Below, one piece after another: positions 8,557-16,748 of a DNA stretch of 64,000 nt. The position numbers and the translations under genes are program-made. The notes under the pieces were generated by a model. The model was not told where the DNA came from and ran no database searches. It worked only from the letters and a program-made list of their open reading frames with translations. Each line of letters opens with the position of its first letter. Positions within the stretch are counted from its first letter, which is position 1. The stretch is from Thiotrichales bacterium (lineage in GTDB: Bacteria > Pseudomonadota > Gammaproteobacteria > Francisellales > CACEW01): contig CANJUQ010000001.1 of NCBI GenBank assembly GCA_947478175.1, positions 62,001 to 126,000 of the forward strand, written 5' to 3'.

Positions 8557-8672
8557 ACCTCTCCCCTTGCGGGAGAGGGGGGCCATTCCAAGCAACCCCC
8601 TCTCTGTCCAAAAAAATAATTTATTTTTTTGTCCTGTCTCTCCCGCAAGGGGAGAGACGATTCAAGCAATCG
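8557..8672 (-). repeat. dispersed palindromic repeat, copy 3, expanded (GTCTCTCCC family)
   Basis: On the minus strand this copy opens exactly as copy 2 (TTGCTTGAATCGTCTCTCCC) with the hairpin completed by GGGAGAGAC. It then replaces the central GGCCCGAAAGGCC by an AT palindrome (AAAAAAATAATTTATTTTTTT at about 8610-8630), and ends with a further CTCTCCC...GGGAGAGG hairpin. It separates the PAP2 gene from the second ArnT-like gene. Confidence 0.72.
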
Positions 8673-8680
8673 TTCCCGCC

Positions 8681-10354
8681 TCATTCAGCTGCCTCAATCA
8701 CATCTAACGTCTGCCAATGCCCGCCGTTATATCTAAAGCCTTCGATCTGATCGACGATATGAATTTTCAAATCCAACGGCTTCGCTAATTTATAAAATTC
8801 TGGCAGCTGGGAATCCAACAAAACAACCGCTGTAAAACCAGTGTTTTTCATGAGCCCTGGCAAATCAGACAAATGCACTTCATGAACTTTCTCAGTCCCG
8901 ATATTAAAAACAACGGACGGCTCGTTATACCCCGTGATTAATAATGGCCGTCTCGCAGACAGCTGATCATAAATCCCTGATCGCTCTAGATGCGTAACCA
9001 ACTTTTGAGTCATCCAAAAATTAGTCATCTCAGGTAAAATTTTCTCAAAAATAATCGGCCAAACTGTCAGGCCCAAAATAAATAAACTAATCAGACTTAG
9101 TTTTAAATTATTTAATCTAACTCCAGTCCAGACCATCAAACCCACAAAAATTAAAATCCCGCCTGCGATCCAAGACCAAAGGTTATAAACCCCGTCGATT
9201 CGATGCGGCAAAATAATTAAAACCGCCGCTAAAACAAATACACATAACAACCAAATCCCTTGATAAACCCTCAGGACATATTTCCAGTTAGATTGGATCG
9301 TAACCAATCTCAAAACCGCCATGCTGAGAATTAAAAATAAAGCAGGAAAAACGGGCATGACATATTGGGGTAACTTAGTGGGAACCAATTCAAAAAAAAT
9401 CCAAACAGGAACAATCCAAGCTAATAAAAATCTCATGTGAGTTTTATGCCGATCCATCCAAGCCAATTTAAATCCTTGGGGTAGCCATAAAGACGCTGGA
9501 AATAAAAACAGCGGTGACAGCAATAAAAAATACCCAGGCCACTGACCATGGGATTCTTGTCCACCCGCTAGTTTGGGCAAAACATCCCCATGAACCATGT
9601 CCCATAAGAAATTACTATGACCTGCCATCGACATGGGAACCAGCCAAAGTGCCGTCAGTAAAATCAAAACAGAAATCCCTGACGCGGGTTTTAATTTGGG
9701 CCATAGACTAAAAGATCGATCAAAAATAAAAATAAATATAACCGTCAGAAACCCAACCAACGGCGTTAGGCCCTTGATCAAAATTCCTGCCGTCATGGCC
9801 AACCAAAATAACCAGGGGTATCCCCGAGAAACTAACCCTAAACGATGGGTCTCATAGATTTTCCATAAAGCCCCTTGCATCAAAACCATACAAGCCAGCA
9901 AAACACTATCTGTATTGGCCATATGAACTTCGATATTTAATAAAAAGCTCATAGCCAAAAAACAAGCCGCTAAACAAGCAATGGCATCGCCTAAAGATCT
10001 TCGCCAGAAAATAAAAACACCCAACACACTGATCCATGCCCCTAACACAGAAATAAATCTGTACGGCCACATATCAAAAGACTCGGGCCCTGTAGTCATT
10101 TTAACTAGGCCTGCTTGAAGCCAATAAATACCCGGCGGTTTTAAATGCCTAGGTTCATTTTGAAAATTAATTTGGGTCACATCATGGGTTTCTAAAATTT
10201 GCTTAGACGCTTGAACATAGAGCGCCTCATCTCGATCTAAGGTCGGAATAGAATTAATCCCAGAACAAAATAACCAAGCACTAATCAGAGTTAAGACCAT
10301 CAGAACCACTAATAAAAAAACAGAGGGGCCTAACTTTTTTTTATTTGTAATCAT
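8681..10354 (-). CDS. ArnT-like GT39 glycosyltransferase
   Basis: This 557-residue polytopic protein of the ArnT/PMT superfamily carries the periplasmic-loop motif LDRDEALYVQASKQIL near residue 40, followed by HLKPPGIYWLQ, the arrangement seen in ArnT and Francisella FlmK. About 12 hydrophobic segments are followed by a roughly 100-residue C-terminal periplasmic region. The expected reaction is transfer of an amino sugar or hexose from undecaprenyl phosphate to lipid A. It follows the GT2 gene by 3 bases. The GT2 enzyme probably makes the lipid-linked sugar donor and this enzyme uses it, which parallels ArnC-ArnT and FlmF2-FlmK. Which sugar is used cannot be told from sequence. Confidence 0.85.
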   Translation of the reverse strand: MITNKKKLGPSVFLLVVLMVLTLISAWLFCSGINSIPTLDRDEALYVQASKQILETHDVTQINFQNEPRHLKPPGIYWLQAGLVKMTTGPESFDMWPYRFISVLGAWISVLGVFIFWRRSLGDAIACLAACFLAMSFLLNIEVHMANTDSVLLACMVLMQGALWKIYETHRLGLVSRGYPWLFWLAMTAGILIKGLTPLVGFLTVIFIFIFDRSFSLWPKLKPASGISVLILLTALWLVPMSMAGHSNFLWDMVHGDVLPKLAGGQESHGQWPGYFLLLSPLFLFPASLWLPQGFKLAWMDRHKTHMRFLLAWIVPVWIFFELVPTKLPQYVMPVFPALFLILSMAVLRLVTIQSNWKYVLRVYQGIWLLCVFVLAAVLIILPHRIDGVYNLWSWIAGGILIFVGLMVWTGVRLNNLKLSLISLFILGLTVWPIIFEKILPEMTNFWMTQKLVTHLERSGIYDQLSARRPLLITGYNEPSVVFNIGTEKVHEVHLSDLPGLMKNTGFTAVVLLDSQLPEFYKLAKPLDLKIHIVDQIEGFRYNGGHWQTLDVIEAAE

Positions 10355-10357
10355 TTT

Positions 10358-11119
10358 TTATTTTTTAATCTCTTTCCCGACTTCTTTCCCGACTTCTTTC
10401 CCAATTTCTTTTCCAATCGCCCTCGATGGCCGGCGGACCAACCACATGACGCCAAACAAATCTACGATTCCTACAAATAGACGATTCATGACGCCATATT
10501 TAGATACCCCTCGTAATCGTTCCCGATGAGAGATTTTAATATTAATAATTTCTGCGCCTTCTCTCTTAGCCAAAGCAGGGAGAAACCGATGCATATTTTT
10601 AAAATGGGGCAGATCCATAAATAAATTTTTGGGAAATAATTTCAGACCACACCCCGTATCAGGACAGCAATCTTTCAATAAAGCCCCCCTAACTTTATTA
10701 GCAATTCGAGAAGATATTTTTTTCATTCGGGTATCTTTTCGATTGGCTCTGTGTCCCGCAATTAAGACCCAATTTTTCTGAACCGCACGAGCTAATTTCG
10801 GGATGTCATGAGGATTATTTTGTCCATCACCATCCAACGTCGCGACCCAGTAATACCGAGCTTGTTTGACTCCGGTAATCACCGCCCGAGATTGTCCTGA
10901 ATTTTGCTCATGACGAATAATTCTCAATTGGGGAATTTTGTTTTGTAACTCTAAAAGACGAGCGACCGTCTGATCTTTACTGGCATCGTCGACAACTAAG
11001 ATTTCAAATACAGGAAAAACAGCTAAGGCTTCTGCGGCTTCGAGCAACAGGGGCTCGACATTGTCTTCTTCGTCATACATCGGAATAACTAAAGATATTT
11101 CCCGTACTAAATCCATCAT
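10358..11119 (-). CDS. GT2 polyprenyl-phosphate sugar synthase (ArnC/DPM1-like)
   Basis: This cytosolic GT-A enzyme of about 253 residues begins LVREISLVIPMYDEEDNVEP. It contains the nucleotide-binding VVDDASKDQT and the catalytic LDGDGQNNP (a DxD-type motif), and matches the dolichyl/undecaprenyl-phosphate mannosyltransferase group. Unlike ArnC or GtrB it has no clear pair of C-terminal membrane helices, so it is closer to the soluble DPM1 type. Several starts are possible: GTG at 11137 or ATGs at 11119 and 11116. I chose 11119 because GTGGGG precedes it. The C-terminus is a striking run of GKEI/GKEV units encoded by a 12-bp tandem repeat. The gene is 3 bases upstream of the ArnT-like gene. 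Confidence 0.85.
   Translation of the reverse strand: MMDLVREISLVIPMYDEEDNVEPLLLEAAEALAVFPVFEILVVDDASKDQTVARLLELQNKIPQLRIIRHEQNSGQSRAVITGVKQARYYWVATLDGDGQNNPHDIPKLARAVQKNWVLIAGHRANRKDTRMKKISSRIANKVRGALLKDCCPDTGCGLKLFPKNLFMDLPHFKNMHRFLPALAKREGAEIINIKISHRERLRGVSKYGVMNRLFVGIVDLFGVMWLVRRPSRAIGKEIGKEVGKEVGKEIKK
10368..10415 (-). repeat. 12-bp in-frame tandem repeat in the GT2 gene
   Basis: Four 12-base units (plus-strand form TTCTTTCCCGAC with small changes) encode the C-terminal GKEI-GKEV-GKEV-GKEI of the glycosyltransferase. The unit is exactly four codons, so copy-number change would keep the frame. Confidence 0.8.
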
Positions 11120-11217
11120 GTTTTGGCTGATCCCCACTCAAAAAGGCGCGAATCATATCAAAATTTAAATCTGAAAGAACCGGGCGTTTTTTAGGGTTTT
11201 TAGGACTGCAATTGAAT

Positions 11218-11255
11218 GATTGGTAGGGGCAGCCGGCGGGCTGTTCTTACCAATC
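11218..11255. repeat. GC-rich inverted repeat between the GT2 and Ser-rich genes
   Basis: The left arm GATTGGTAGGGGCAGCC (11218-11234) pairs with the right arm GGGCTGTTCTTACCAATC (11238-11255) with two mismatches. The GTAGGGGC segment resembles the REP-like family seen at 13008, 25163 and 53948. Lying downstream of the Ser-rich gene, the hairpin could stop transcription, but it lacks a T-run. Confidence 0.5.
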
Positions 11256-11266
11256 AAAATCTAATT

Positions 11267-12694
11267 TCAAATTTTTTCCAAAGCACTTTGAAATGTCTCA
11301 AAAAGTTTACTTTCTTTCTCTTTATCAATCCCCCCTGACCTCCCTAAAACTTTTCTAAACAAATTCACCGCTTCTTTTTTAGCGGACTCTATTTTTCTTT
11401 TAGATTTTCCTTGGGCTTTCAACTTAAAGAGTGAGCTTAAGGCCTGACTACATTTCATAGAGTTCGTTTGAGCGCAGCATCTAAACAACTTATTTAATAA
11501 AGGATCACGGTGGCGATTTAAGGTATCCAAATCTGCGGAATAACCAACATTAAACGACTGCATCAGTAATGATATGACTTTTTTATGGCCTATATTGAGC
11601 TCCGGCTCCGGCTCAGGGTGATGCGAGTCGTCAACTGACCTAGCTGGTACGCTGCTAACAAGTTCTTTGGTAAAAATTTCAAGCGCTTTAATCTGTCTTT
11701 CTTTTGACCCCTCTTTTAGCTCTAAAGGCTTTGTAGAAGCCAGGGTGGCAATACTGCTTTCACCTACCAAAGAGGCTGGCGACGCCACACTACGAGAAGA
11801 ATTTAGAGCCGGCATAGCTGAAACAGAACTACGACCATTCTTTATTTTAGATAAAATAGTCTCAGAAAAATTATTTGATCCTATACAACTTCCCAATATC
11901 GTTCCTGGCAAAACAGCCTGAATAATCATTAGGACAGCACCGCTGTTTGACACCCATTGATTAAAAGCAGGAGCCATTTCCGAAGAAGAATCCAGCTCAA
12001 TTTGAACCCATCCTAAATCAATACTTCGATCACCCATTTTTTTTAAAAGCTGAGTAATCAATCCCACTAACTGTGAATTGGGGGGGTTGCATCTTTTTAT
12101 AATTTCTAAATCTCTCGGAGCCAGAACAGGAGTTTGTGCTTCCAGCAGTTGAACTAACCAATGTTCCGTTGGTCTAGGCGCTGCATCAGATACGGGGGGA
12201 GGGGAAGCACTGCTAATACTCATCGAGCTAAATGAATCTCTTGAAGAAGGCGACTCTCGAGCTGCTATCTCTTTTTTTGTCTCTACAAGTCGTTTTTCTA
12301 CCGGCGATTTTTGATGAAATCTAAAACTAATTGCATCTGCCGACGCTGCACCGAAAGCCTGGTTATACCTTTCTTGTGCTTTAAAAATTTCATCAAAAAA
12401 ATCATTAACATCTGAGTCAAGATTCACCTTAGCCAATTCCACCTCGATATTTAAATTTTTAGTAATATTTTCCAATCTTTGAAATTGATAAAAACGATCT
12501 TTAAAAAGAGTTCTTCCACCAAAATTGTTTTCAATAAAAGCATTAACCCTATTAAATTGCTGGGTATAAAATTTTTGGGGCCTCGCTACTTTGATTCTCT
12601 CGATTTCTTTTAACGCTTCTTGAACCATTGAAGCCCTAGAGACTGCCTCAAAGCGCTCTCTCTCAATTTCTATTTCTTGTGGATATCCTGACAT
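11267..12694 (-). CDS. unrecognised Ser-rich, partly coiled-coil protein; effector candidate
   Basis: I do not recognise this 475-residue protein. The ATG at 12692-12694 has AAGAAGGGG seven bases upstream and is preferred to the longer in-frame ATG. Residues 1-130 are charged and helical (EIEIERERFEAVSRASMVQEA). A disordered Ser/Pro-rich stretch follows at about 150-180 (DSFSSMSISSASPPP), then a globular part at about 185-280. A second low-complexity stretch comes next, and a Lys/Glu-rich helical tail ends LFETFQSALEKI. There is no signal peptide and no membrane segment. Large size, low-complexity linkers and a Glu-containing C-terminus are features shared by many type IV effectors, but this is only suggestive. 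It is flanked by a hairpin and a MITE-like element. Confidence 0.6.
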   Translation of the reverse strand: MSGYPQEIEIERERFEAVSRASMVQEALKEIERIKVARPQKFYTQQFNRVNAFIENNFGGRTLFKDRFYQFQRLENITKNLNIEVELAKVNLDSDVNDFFDEIFKAQERYNQAFGAASADAISFRFHQKSPVEKRLVETKKEIAARESPSSRDSFSSMSISSASPPPVSDAAPRPTEHWLVQLLEAQTPVLAPRDLEIIKRCNPPNSQLVGLITQLLKKMGDRSIDLGWVQIELDSSSEMAPAFNQWVSNSGAVLMIIQAVLPGTILGSCIGSNNFSETILSKIKNGRSSVSAMPALNSSRSVASPASLVGESSIATLASTKPLELKEGSKERQIKALEIFTKELVSSVPARSVDDSHHPEPEPELNIGHKKVISLLMQSFNVGYSADLDTLNRHRDPLLNKLFRCCAQTNSMKCSQALSSLFKLKAQGKSKRKIESAKKEAVNLFRKVLGRSGGIDKEKESKLFETFQSALEKI

Positions 12695-12847
12695 ATTAAA
12701 TCCCCTTCTTTCGTTCATCACATTTTTGTTTTTTTATTCTCAAGGGACATTAATACTCTTATTTGCTTAAAAGAATATTTAAAACGTGATATTCAATATA
12801 ATTTTAAATGACTATTTTTGATCAATTAATAATTTTCACCCTGTCAT

Positions 12848-12864
12848 AGAGTAAATGCATCTTA
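12848..12864. repeat. degenerate extra copy of the MITE terminal repeat
   Basis: AGAGTAAATGCATCTTA differs at two positions from AGGGTAAACGCATCTTA in the left end of the MITE-like element (12955-12971). It suggests an older or partial insertion in the same gap. The rest of 12695-12950 is AT-rich and holds no gene I can see. Confidence 0.4.
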
Positions 12865-12950
12865 CAAATCCCTCCTCCCTTTATTGGGTACACTGCAACC
12901 TCTAAATATCATAATTAGCGTGATAAATAGATTGTTCAATATACCCTTTA

Positions 12951-13204
12951 GAACAGGGTAAACGCATCTTAATCTCAATAATGGCAAGGCTTATGAGGAT
13001 GTTTCGCGTAGGGGCAGACCTGTGTGTCCGCCCACGTTCGGTGGCAGGTGCCGATCACGGGCAGACACACAGGTCTGCCCCTACGGGGGCATTCAATTCA
13101 TTGTAAATTTTTTGGTACCGATCATGAGAAAGCATAGAGATCCATCCAATCAGTCTTCATGAAAACATTGCCATTACTGAGATTAAGATGCGTTTACCCT
13201 GATC
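12951..13204. mobile_element. MITE-like non-autonomous element with about 37-bp terminal inverted repeats
   Basis: The left end at 12951-12987 and the right end at 13168-13204 are inverted copies with only two mismatches; the core is CAGGGTAAACGCATCTTAAT. The 254-base unit has no ORF of note and contains a nested inverted pair of REP-like sequences at 13008-13085. Size, long terminal repeats and lack of coding capacity fit a MITE, meaning an element moved by a transposase encoded elsewhere. I could not identify a target-site duplication or assign an IS family. It fills the gap between the Ser-rich gene and the purine permease. Confidence 0.7.
13008..13085. repeat. inverted pair of GTAGGGGC REP-like repeats inside the MITE
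   Basis: GTAGGGGCAGACCTGTGTGT at 13008-13027 returns as its reverse complement at 13066-13085. Each arm is a member of the family GGGCGRACAC..GG..GCCCCTAC also found singly at 25163-25190 and 53948-53976. The two arms would form a large cruciform or hairpin. Confidence 0.7.
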
Positions 13205-13262
13205 AAAATTAATCAATAAAAAATTGGCAAATGAGATCGCTGAAATTGTGGGATTAAAAAAA

Positions 13263-14546
13263 TCACACTGCAAAATAAACCACAAAAACCGCTGTCAGCA
13301 GCCAAAGCATGGGGTGAATCTTGCGAATTTTCCCTTGGGCTATTTTTAAAATTAAATAACAAATAAGCCCTAGCCCAACCCCATCCGCAATCGAAAAAGT
13401 CAGAGGAATTAATAACAAAGTAATCACTGCTGGAATAAATTCTGAGCTTTCTTCCCAATCCACTTGGGCAAAAGGCTTAACCATCATGCAGCTGACATAA
13501 AACAAACCACAGGCCGTGGCGTAATTAGGGACACTCTCAGCCAAAGGCGCAAAACACAAAGTCATTAAAAACAAAAGGCCAATGACTATCGCTGTGAACC
13601 CCGTTCGCCCTCCGGCTCGAATCCCTGCTGCTGATTCGACAAACGCTGCCAGTGTTGTTGCCCCCACGAGAGAAGCCCCCGTCGTTGCAATGCTTTCTGC
13701 TAACAAAGCTCTATTGATTTGATTAATAGGTGGCTTAGTTTTTCCCATCAGATGGGTTAGCCCTAACATGGTCCCCGTCGAATCAAACAAAGCCACCATC
13801 AAAAAAGTAAAAACCAAAGGCCAGGCTTGCTTGTTCTCAATGGCCTTAAAATTAAAATCAGCCCAAGTTCCGCTATGGGGAAGACTGGCTGAAAAGACGC
13901 CATGAAATGGACTAATTTTTAATAACATTCCTAAAGCACTGACTAGTAAAATCCCAATCAAGATGGCCCCAGGAATATTTTTGCGATCTAAAACAGCGAT
14001 GATTAAAAACCCTAAAAAAAACAAAAGAACACTAGGACTCTCAATACTTCCCAGCTGAACCAAAGTCACAGGAGAGCTAATAATTAATCCTGTATTTCTT
14101 AAAGCAATTAAGCCAATAAAAAAACCAATCCCAGCAGCAATGGCACAGCCTAGCGAATGAGGAATGGCTTCTAGGATCATTTGTCTCACACGGGTGAGCG
14201 TAATCGCCAAAAATAATAAACCCGCAATAAAAACAGCGGCGAGTCCTGCTTGATACGGCAGACCCATTTTTTGGACGACAACATAAGTAAAAAAAGATAA
14301 CAGCCCTAACCCCGGTGCCATTCCAAAAGGTAAGTTAGAAATCAGGCCACATAAGATCGAAGAAAACGCCGTAATTAAAGCAATGATCCAAAAGCTCTGC
14401 TGAAGATTCATACCTGCTTGGTGCAACATTTGTGGCTCAATAATAACGACATAAGCCATGGTCACGAACGTCGTTAATCCCGCTAATAATTCTCGAGAAA
14501 AATTTGTTTGATTCAATTCAAATTTAAAAAACTGAGCCAGTGTCAT
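13263..14546 (-). CDS. NCS2/AzgA-family purine permease
   Basis: This 427-residue inner-membrane protein matches the AzgA branch of nucleobase-cation symporters (adenine, guanine or hypoxanthine uptake; E. coli AdeP/GhxP, B. subtilis PbuG). The opening RELLAGLTTFVTMAYVVIIEP is the family signature. The FGMAPGLGL motif lies near residue 76, ALFDSTGTMLG near 256, and the C-terminal ESAAGIRAGGRTG near 310. About 12-14 membrane segments are expected. A purine salvage transporter would suit an organism that draws on host nucleobases. Substrate cannot be fixed from sequence. It is transcribed alone, toward the MITE-like element. Confidence 0.9.
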   Translation of the reverse strand: MTLAQFFKFELNQTNFSRELLAGLTTFVTMAYVVIIEPQMLHQAGMNLQQSFWIIALITAFSSILCGLISNLPFGMAPGLGLLSFFTYVVVQKMGLPYQAGLAAVFIAGLLFLAITLTRVRQMILEAIPHSLGCAIAAGIGFFIGLIALRNTGLIISSPVTLVQLGSIESPSVLLFFLGFLIIAVLDRKNIPGAILIGILLVSALGMLLKISPFHGVFSASLPHSGTWADFNFKAIENKQAWPLVFTFLMVALFDSTGTMLGLTHLMGKTKPPINQINRALLAESIATTGASLVGATTLAAFVESAAGIRAGGRTGFTAIVIGLLFLMTLCFAPLAESVPNYATACGLFYVSCMMVKPFAQVDWEESSEFIPAVITLLLIPLTFSIADGVGLGLICYLILKIAQGKIRKIHPMLWLLTAVFVVYFAV

Positions 14547-14722
14547 TCAATAAAATCCTCAGAGATAAAAAGGCGGCGGAGTATCCGCATAAATAGCCCT
14601 TAATTCCAGCGATGCTAAATGGGCTGGTTTATTTTTTATTGGATTAAGATTTTTTCTTTTTTAATTAACTTTAAATCGATATCCTCGCGCGCCTTGCCCA
14701 TTTTTAAAGAAGGAAGACCCTT

Positions 14723-15046
14723 ATGACTTTTGTCGTGACTGAATCCTGCATCAAATGTAAATACACTGATTGTGTCGAAGTCTGTCCTGTTGATTGTTTC
14801 TATGAAGGCCCTAATTTCTTAGCTATCAATCCAGATGAATGCATTGATTGTGCTTTATGTGAACCCGAATGCCCTGTTTCAGCCATTGTTTCTGAAGATG
14901 ATCTTAAACCAGACCAAGAACTATTTTTAAAAATTAATAGGGACAAATCAGCCCTCTGGCCGAATATCACAGAGCGAAAAGATGCGCCGTCCGATGCAGA
15001 TGACTGGAAAGAAATCAAAGATAAAAGACAGTATTTGGCAGATTAG
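14723..15046 (+). CDS. fdxA: 7Fe-8S ferredoxin FdxA
   Basis: The 107-residue protein has the layout of Azotobacter-type ferredoxin I. The N-terminal Cys cluster is [17 protein letters not shown] (residues about 9-25) and the second is [12 protein letters not shown] (about 40-51). The Cys spacing of the first cluster is the kind that holds one [3Fe-4S] and one [4Fe-4S] centre. The C-terminal extension of about 50 residues is normal for this type. It is a cytoplasmic electron carrier. A good ribosome-binding site, AAAGAAGGAAG, precedes the ATG. The permease at 15052 begins 5 bases downstream, so the two are probably one transcript. Confidence 0.93.
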   Translation: MTFVVTESCIKCKYTDCVEVCPVDCFYEGPNFLAINPDECIDCALCEPECPVSAIVSEDDLKPDQELFLKINRDKSALWPNITERKDAPSDADDWKEIKDKRQYLAD

Positions 15047-15051
15047 ATCTC

Positions 15052-16410
15052 ATGAAAAAATCCCTTGGCGTTTTTGCTCTGACCATGATGACCCTTTCAG
15101 CCGTCTTAAATTTACGGGGAATCCCCATCATGGCCTCTTTAGGGGCTTGGTCGGTTATTTATTATTTATTAGGCGCTGTGTGTTTTTTAATCCCCAGTAC
15201 GATTGTCTGTGTTGTGCTTTCCAAACAATATCCAGAAGCGGGTGGAATCTATCTTTGGGTGAAAGAAGGCCTGGGAAACTCTTGGGGATTTTTAGCCATC
15301 TGGATGGAATGGGTTAATAACCTTGTTTCTACTCCAGCAACCCTGGCAACGCTGATCGGAACTTTGTCTTTTGCAGGTTTAAGTTTTTTAAATAACTCAC
15401 CCTCACACTTATTTATAACGCTCTGGCTGATTTATTTCTTAGTCACCTGGCTCAACGCCTCGAATATCGCAACGTCTTCAAAATTAAATATTGTGGGAGC
15501 GCTAGTAGGCACTTTAATACCCGGTTTATTGATTATGGGGTTAGCCATCACAGCTTTTTTATATCACCCCCACCTAGCCTCTTCTGTGAGGACTTCTGGA
15601 TTTTTATCTTTAAAGCCTCTGGCTTTTTCGAATACGGCTTTATTTCTCAGTGTTCTTTCTGCTTATTCAGGCATGCAAATTACGGCATTTCATTTTCAAA
15701 ATATTTCTAACCCCGCAAAAACATTACCTCGTGCGCTGATTATTTCTTGCGTATTGATTTTATTTTTATCGATTGGTACTGCCCTCGCTATTTTCAGCAT
15801 TATCCCCCCAGCTTCTCTCCAGCTTATTACTGGGGTGATGCAAAGCTTTCAGGCTTTTTTTAATTTTTTTGGATTAAAAAACTTAACTTATTTACTGGCG
15901 ATTGCTTTGGCCATTGGCAGCTTGGCTTCTATGAGCGCATGGGTGATTGGCCCGGCTCGAGGATTTTTTATGTTTGCCAAAACAGAAAATCTTCCCAAAA
16001 TTTTCACGCAAATTAATAAACACGAAATGCCCGTGGGTATATTAAAAATTCAATTATTGATTGGGACACTCTTACTTTCTGTTTATCTCTGGATGCCGAG
16101 TATTAACCAGGCGTTTTGGTTCCTAATTGTTATTACTAGCCAGTTTACGCTCTTAATGTTCGCGTTAGTTTTTATTGTCGCTATCAAAACTATTGACTCT
16201 ATTTTTATCAAATTAATTTCAGGCCTGGGACTCATCACTGTTTTACTGGGATTTTCTTTAGGATTAATCCCACCCGCGTTATTAAAAATATCCCACCCCA
16301 GTGTTTATCTATTAGAGATAATCCTAACAGACTGTTTAATTCTAGGGATTCCGGCCATCTGGATTGGTTTTTCTAAAAAAGAATTACTTCTTAGCGACCC
16401 ACTTGCTTAA
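15052..16410 (+). CDS. APC-family amino-acid permease, GadC-like
   Basis: This 452-residue polytopic inner-membrane protein has 12 expected helices. The N-terminus shows the APC pattern (FALTMMTLSAVLNLRGIP, then YPEAGGIYLWVKEGLG) closest to the glutamate:GABA antiporter group (GadC, YjeM). An EAGG-type motif and a conserved helix pair, FLAIWMEWVNNLVSTPATL, are visible. The substrate is likely an amino acid or a related exchange pair; no decarboxylase gene is nearby to suggest acid resistance. The last 27 bases overlap the convergent small gene at 16384. Confidence 0.8.
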   Translation: MKKSLGVFALTMMTLSAVLNLRGIPIMASLGAWSVIYYLLGAVCFLIPSTIVCVVLSKQYPEAGGIYLWVKEGLGNSWGFLAIWMEWVNNLVSTPATLATLIGTLSFAGLSFLNNSPSHLFITLWLIYFLVTWLNASNIATSSKLNIVGALVGTLIPGLLIMGLAITAFLYHPHLASSVRTSGFLSLKPLAFSNTALFLSVLSAYSGMQITAFHFQNISNPAKTLPRALIISCVLILFLSIGTALAIFSIIPPASLQLITGVMQSFQAFFNFFGLKNLTYLLAIALAIGSLASMSAWVIGPARGFFMFAKTENLPKIFTQINKHEMPVGILKIQLLIGTLLLSVYLWMPSINQAFWFLIVITSQFTLLMFALVFIVAIKTIDSIFIKLISGLGLITVLLGFSLGLIPPALLKISHPSVYLLEIILTDCLILGIPAIWIGFSKKELLLSDPLA

Positions 16411-16671
16411 AATTTCGATAATTTTTGAAGCTTGTTCTTCGCTCGAAATATTAAATTTAGATTGCTGTTTATAGACCCCGTCCATTTTACGATAACGTCT
16501 AATCGTAAACTTCACGTCGCTGTATTCGTTTTTAGAGGGAACCCAATCTTGATATTTAAAAACCAACGTGGCCCAAGCACCTTTAGATAAAATTTCTTTA
16601 TCTAATTGTTTGACTGTTGTTACGCCTTCTTCAATATATTCAATGCTTAAATCATCTACGGATCCGGACAT
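16384..16671 (-). CDS. small conserved protein, possibly PC4-like
   Basis: This 95-residue protein looks like a widespread short proteobacterial family (TVKQLDKEILSKGAWATLVFKYQDW, split here into TVKQLDKEILSKGAW and ATLVFKYQDW; then FTIRRYRKMDG and KFNISSEEQASKII). Strand-rich sequence followed by a C-terminal helix resembles the PC4 single-strand nucleic-acid binding fold, but this is a weak impression. Its 3' end overlaps the convergent permease gene by 27 bases. Function is unknown. Confidence 0.65.
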   Translation of the reverse strand: MSGSVDDLSIEYIEEGVTTVKQLDKEILSKGAWATLVFKYQDWVPSKNEYSDVKFTIRRYRKMDGVYKQQSKFNISSEEQASKIIEILSKWVAKK

Positions 16672-16748
16672 TTTTATTTATTCCTATGTTTAACAACTTT
16701 AAAAAAACCGGGAGTGTACTGATCAGACACCCCAGCATCAAGAAATCC

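Noticed and set aside
13213-13458. 81-residue minus-strand ORF at the end of the purine permease
   Set aside because: It is an alternative frame of the conserved permease C-terminus and shows no features of its own.
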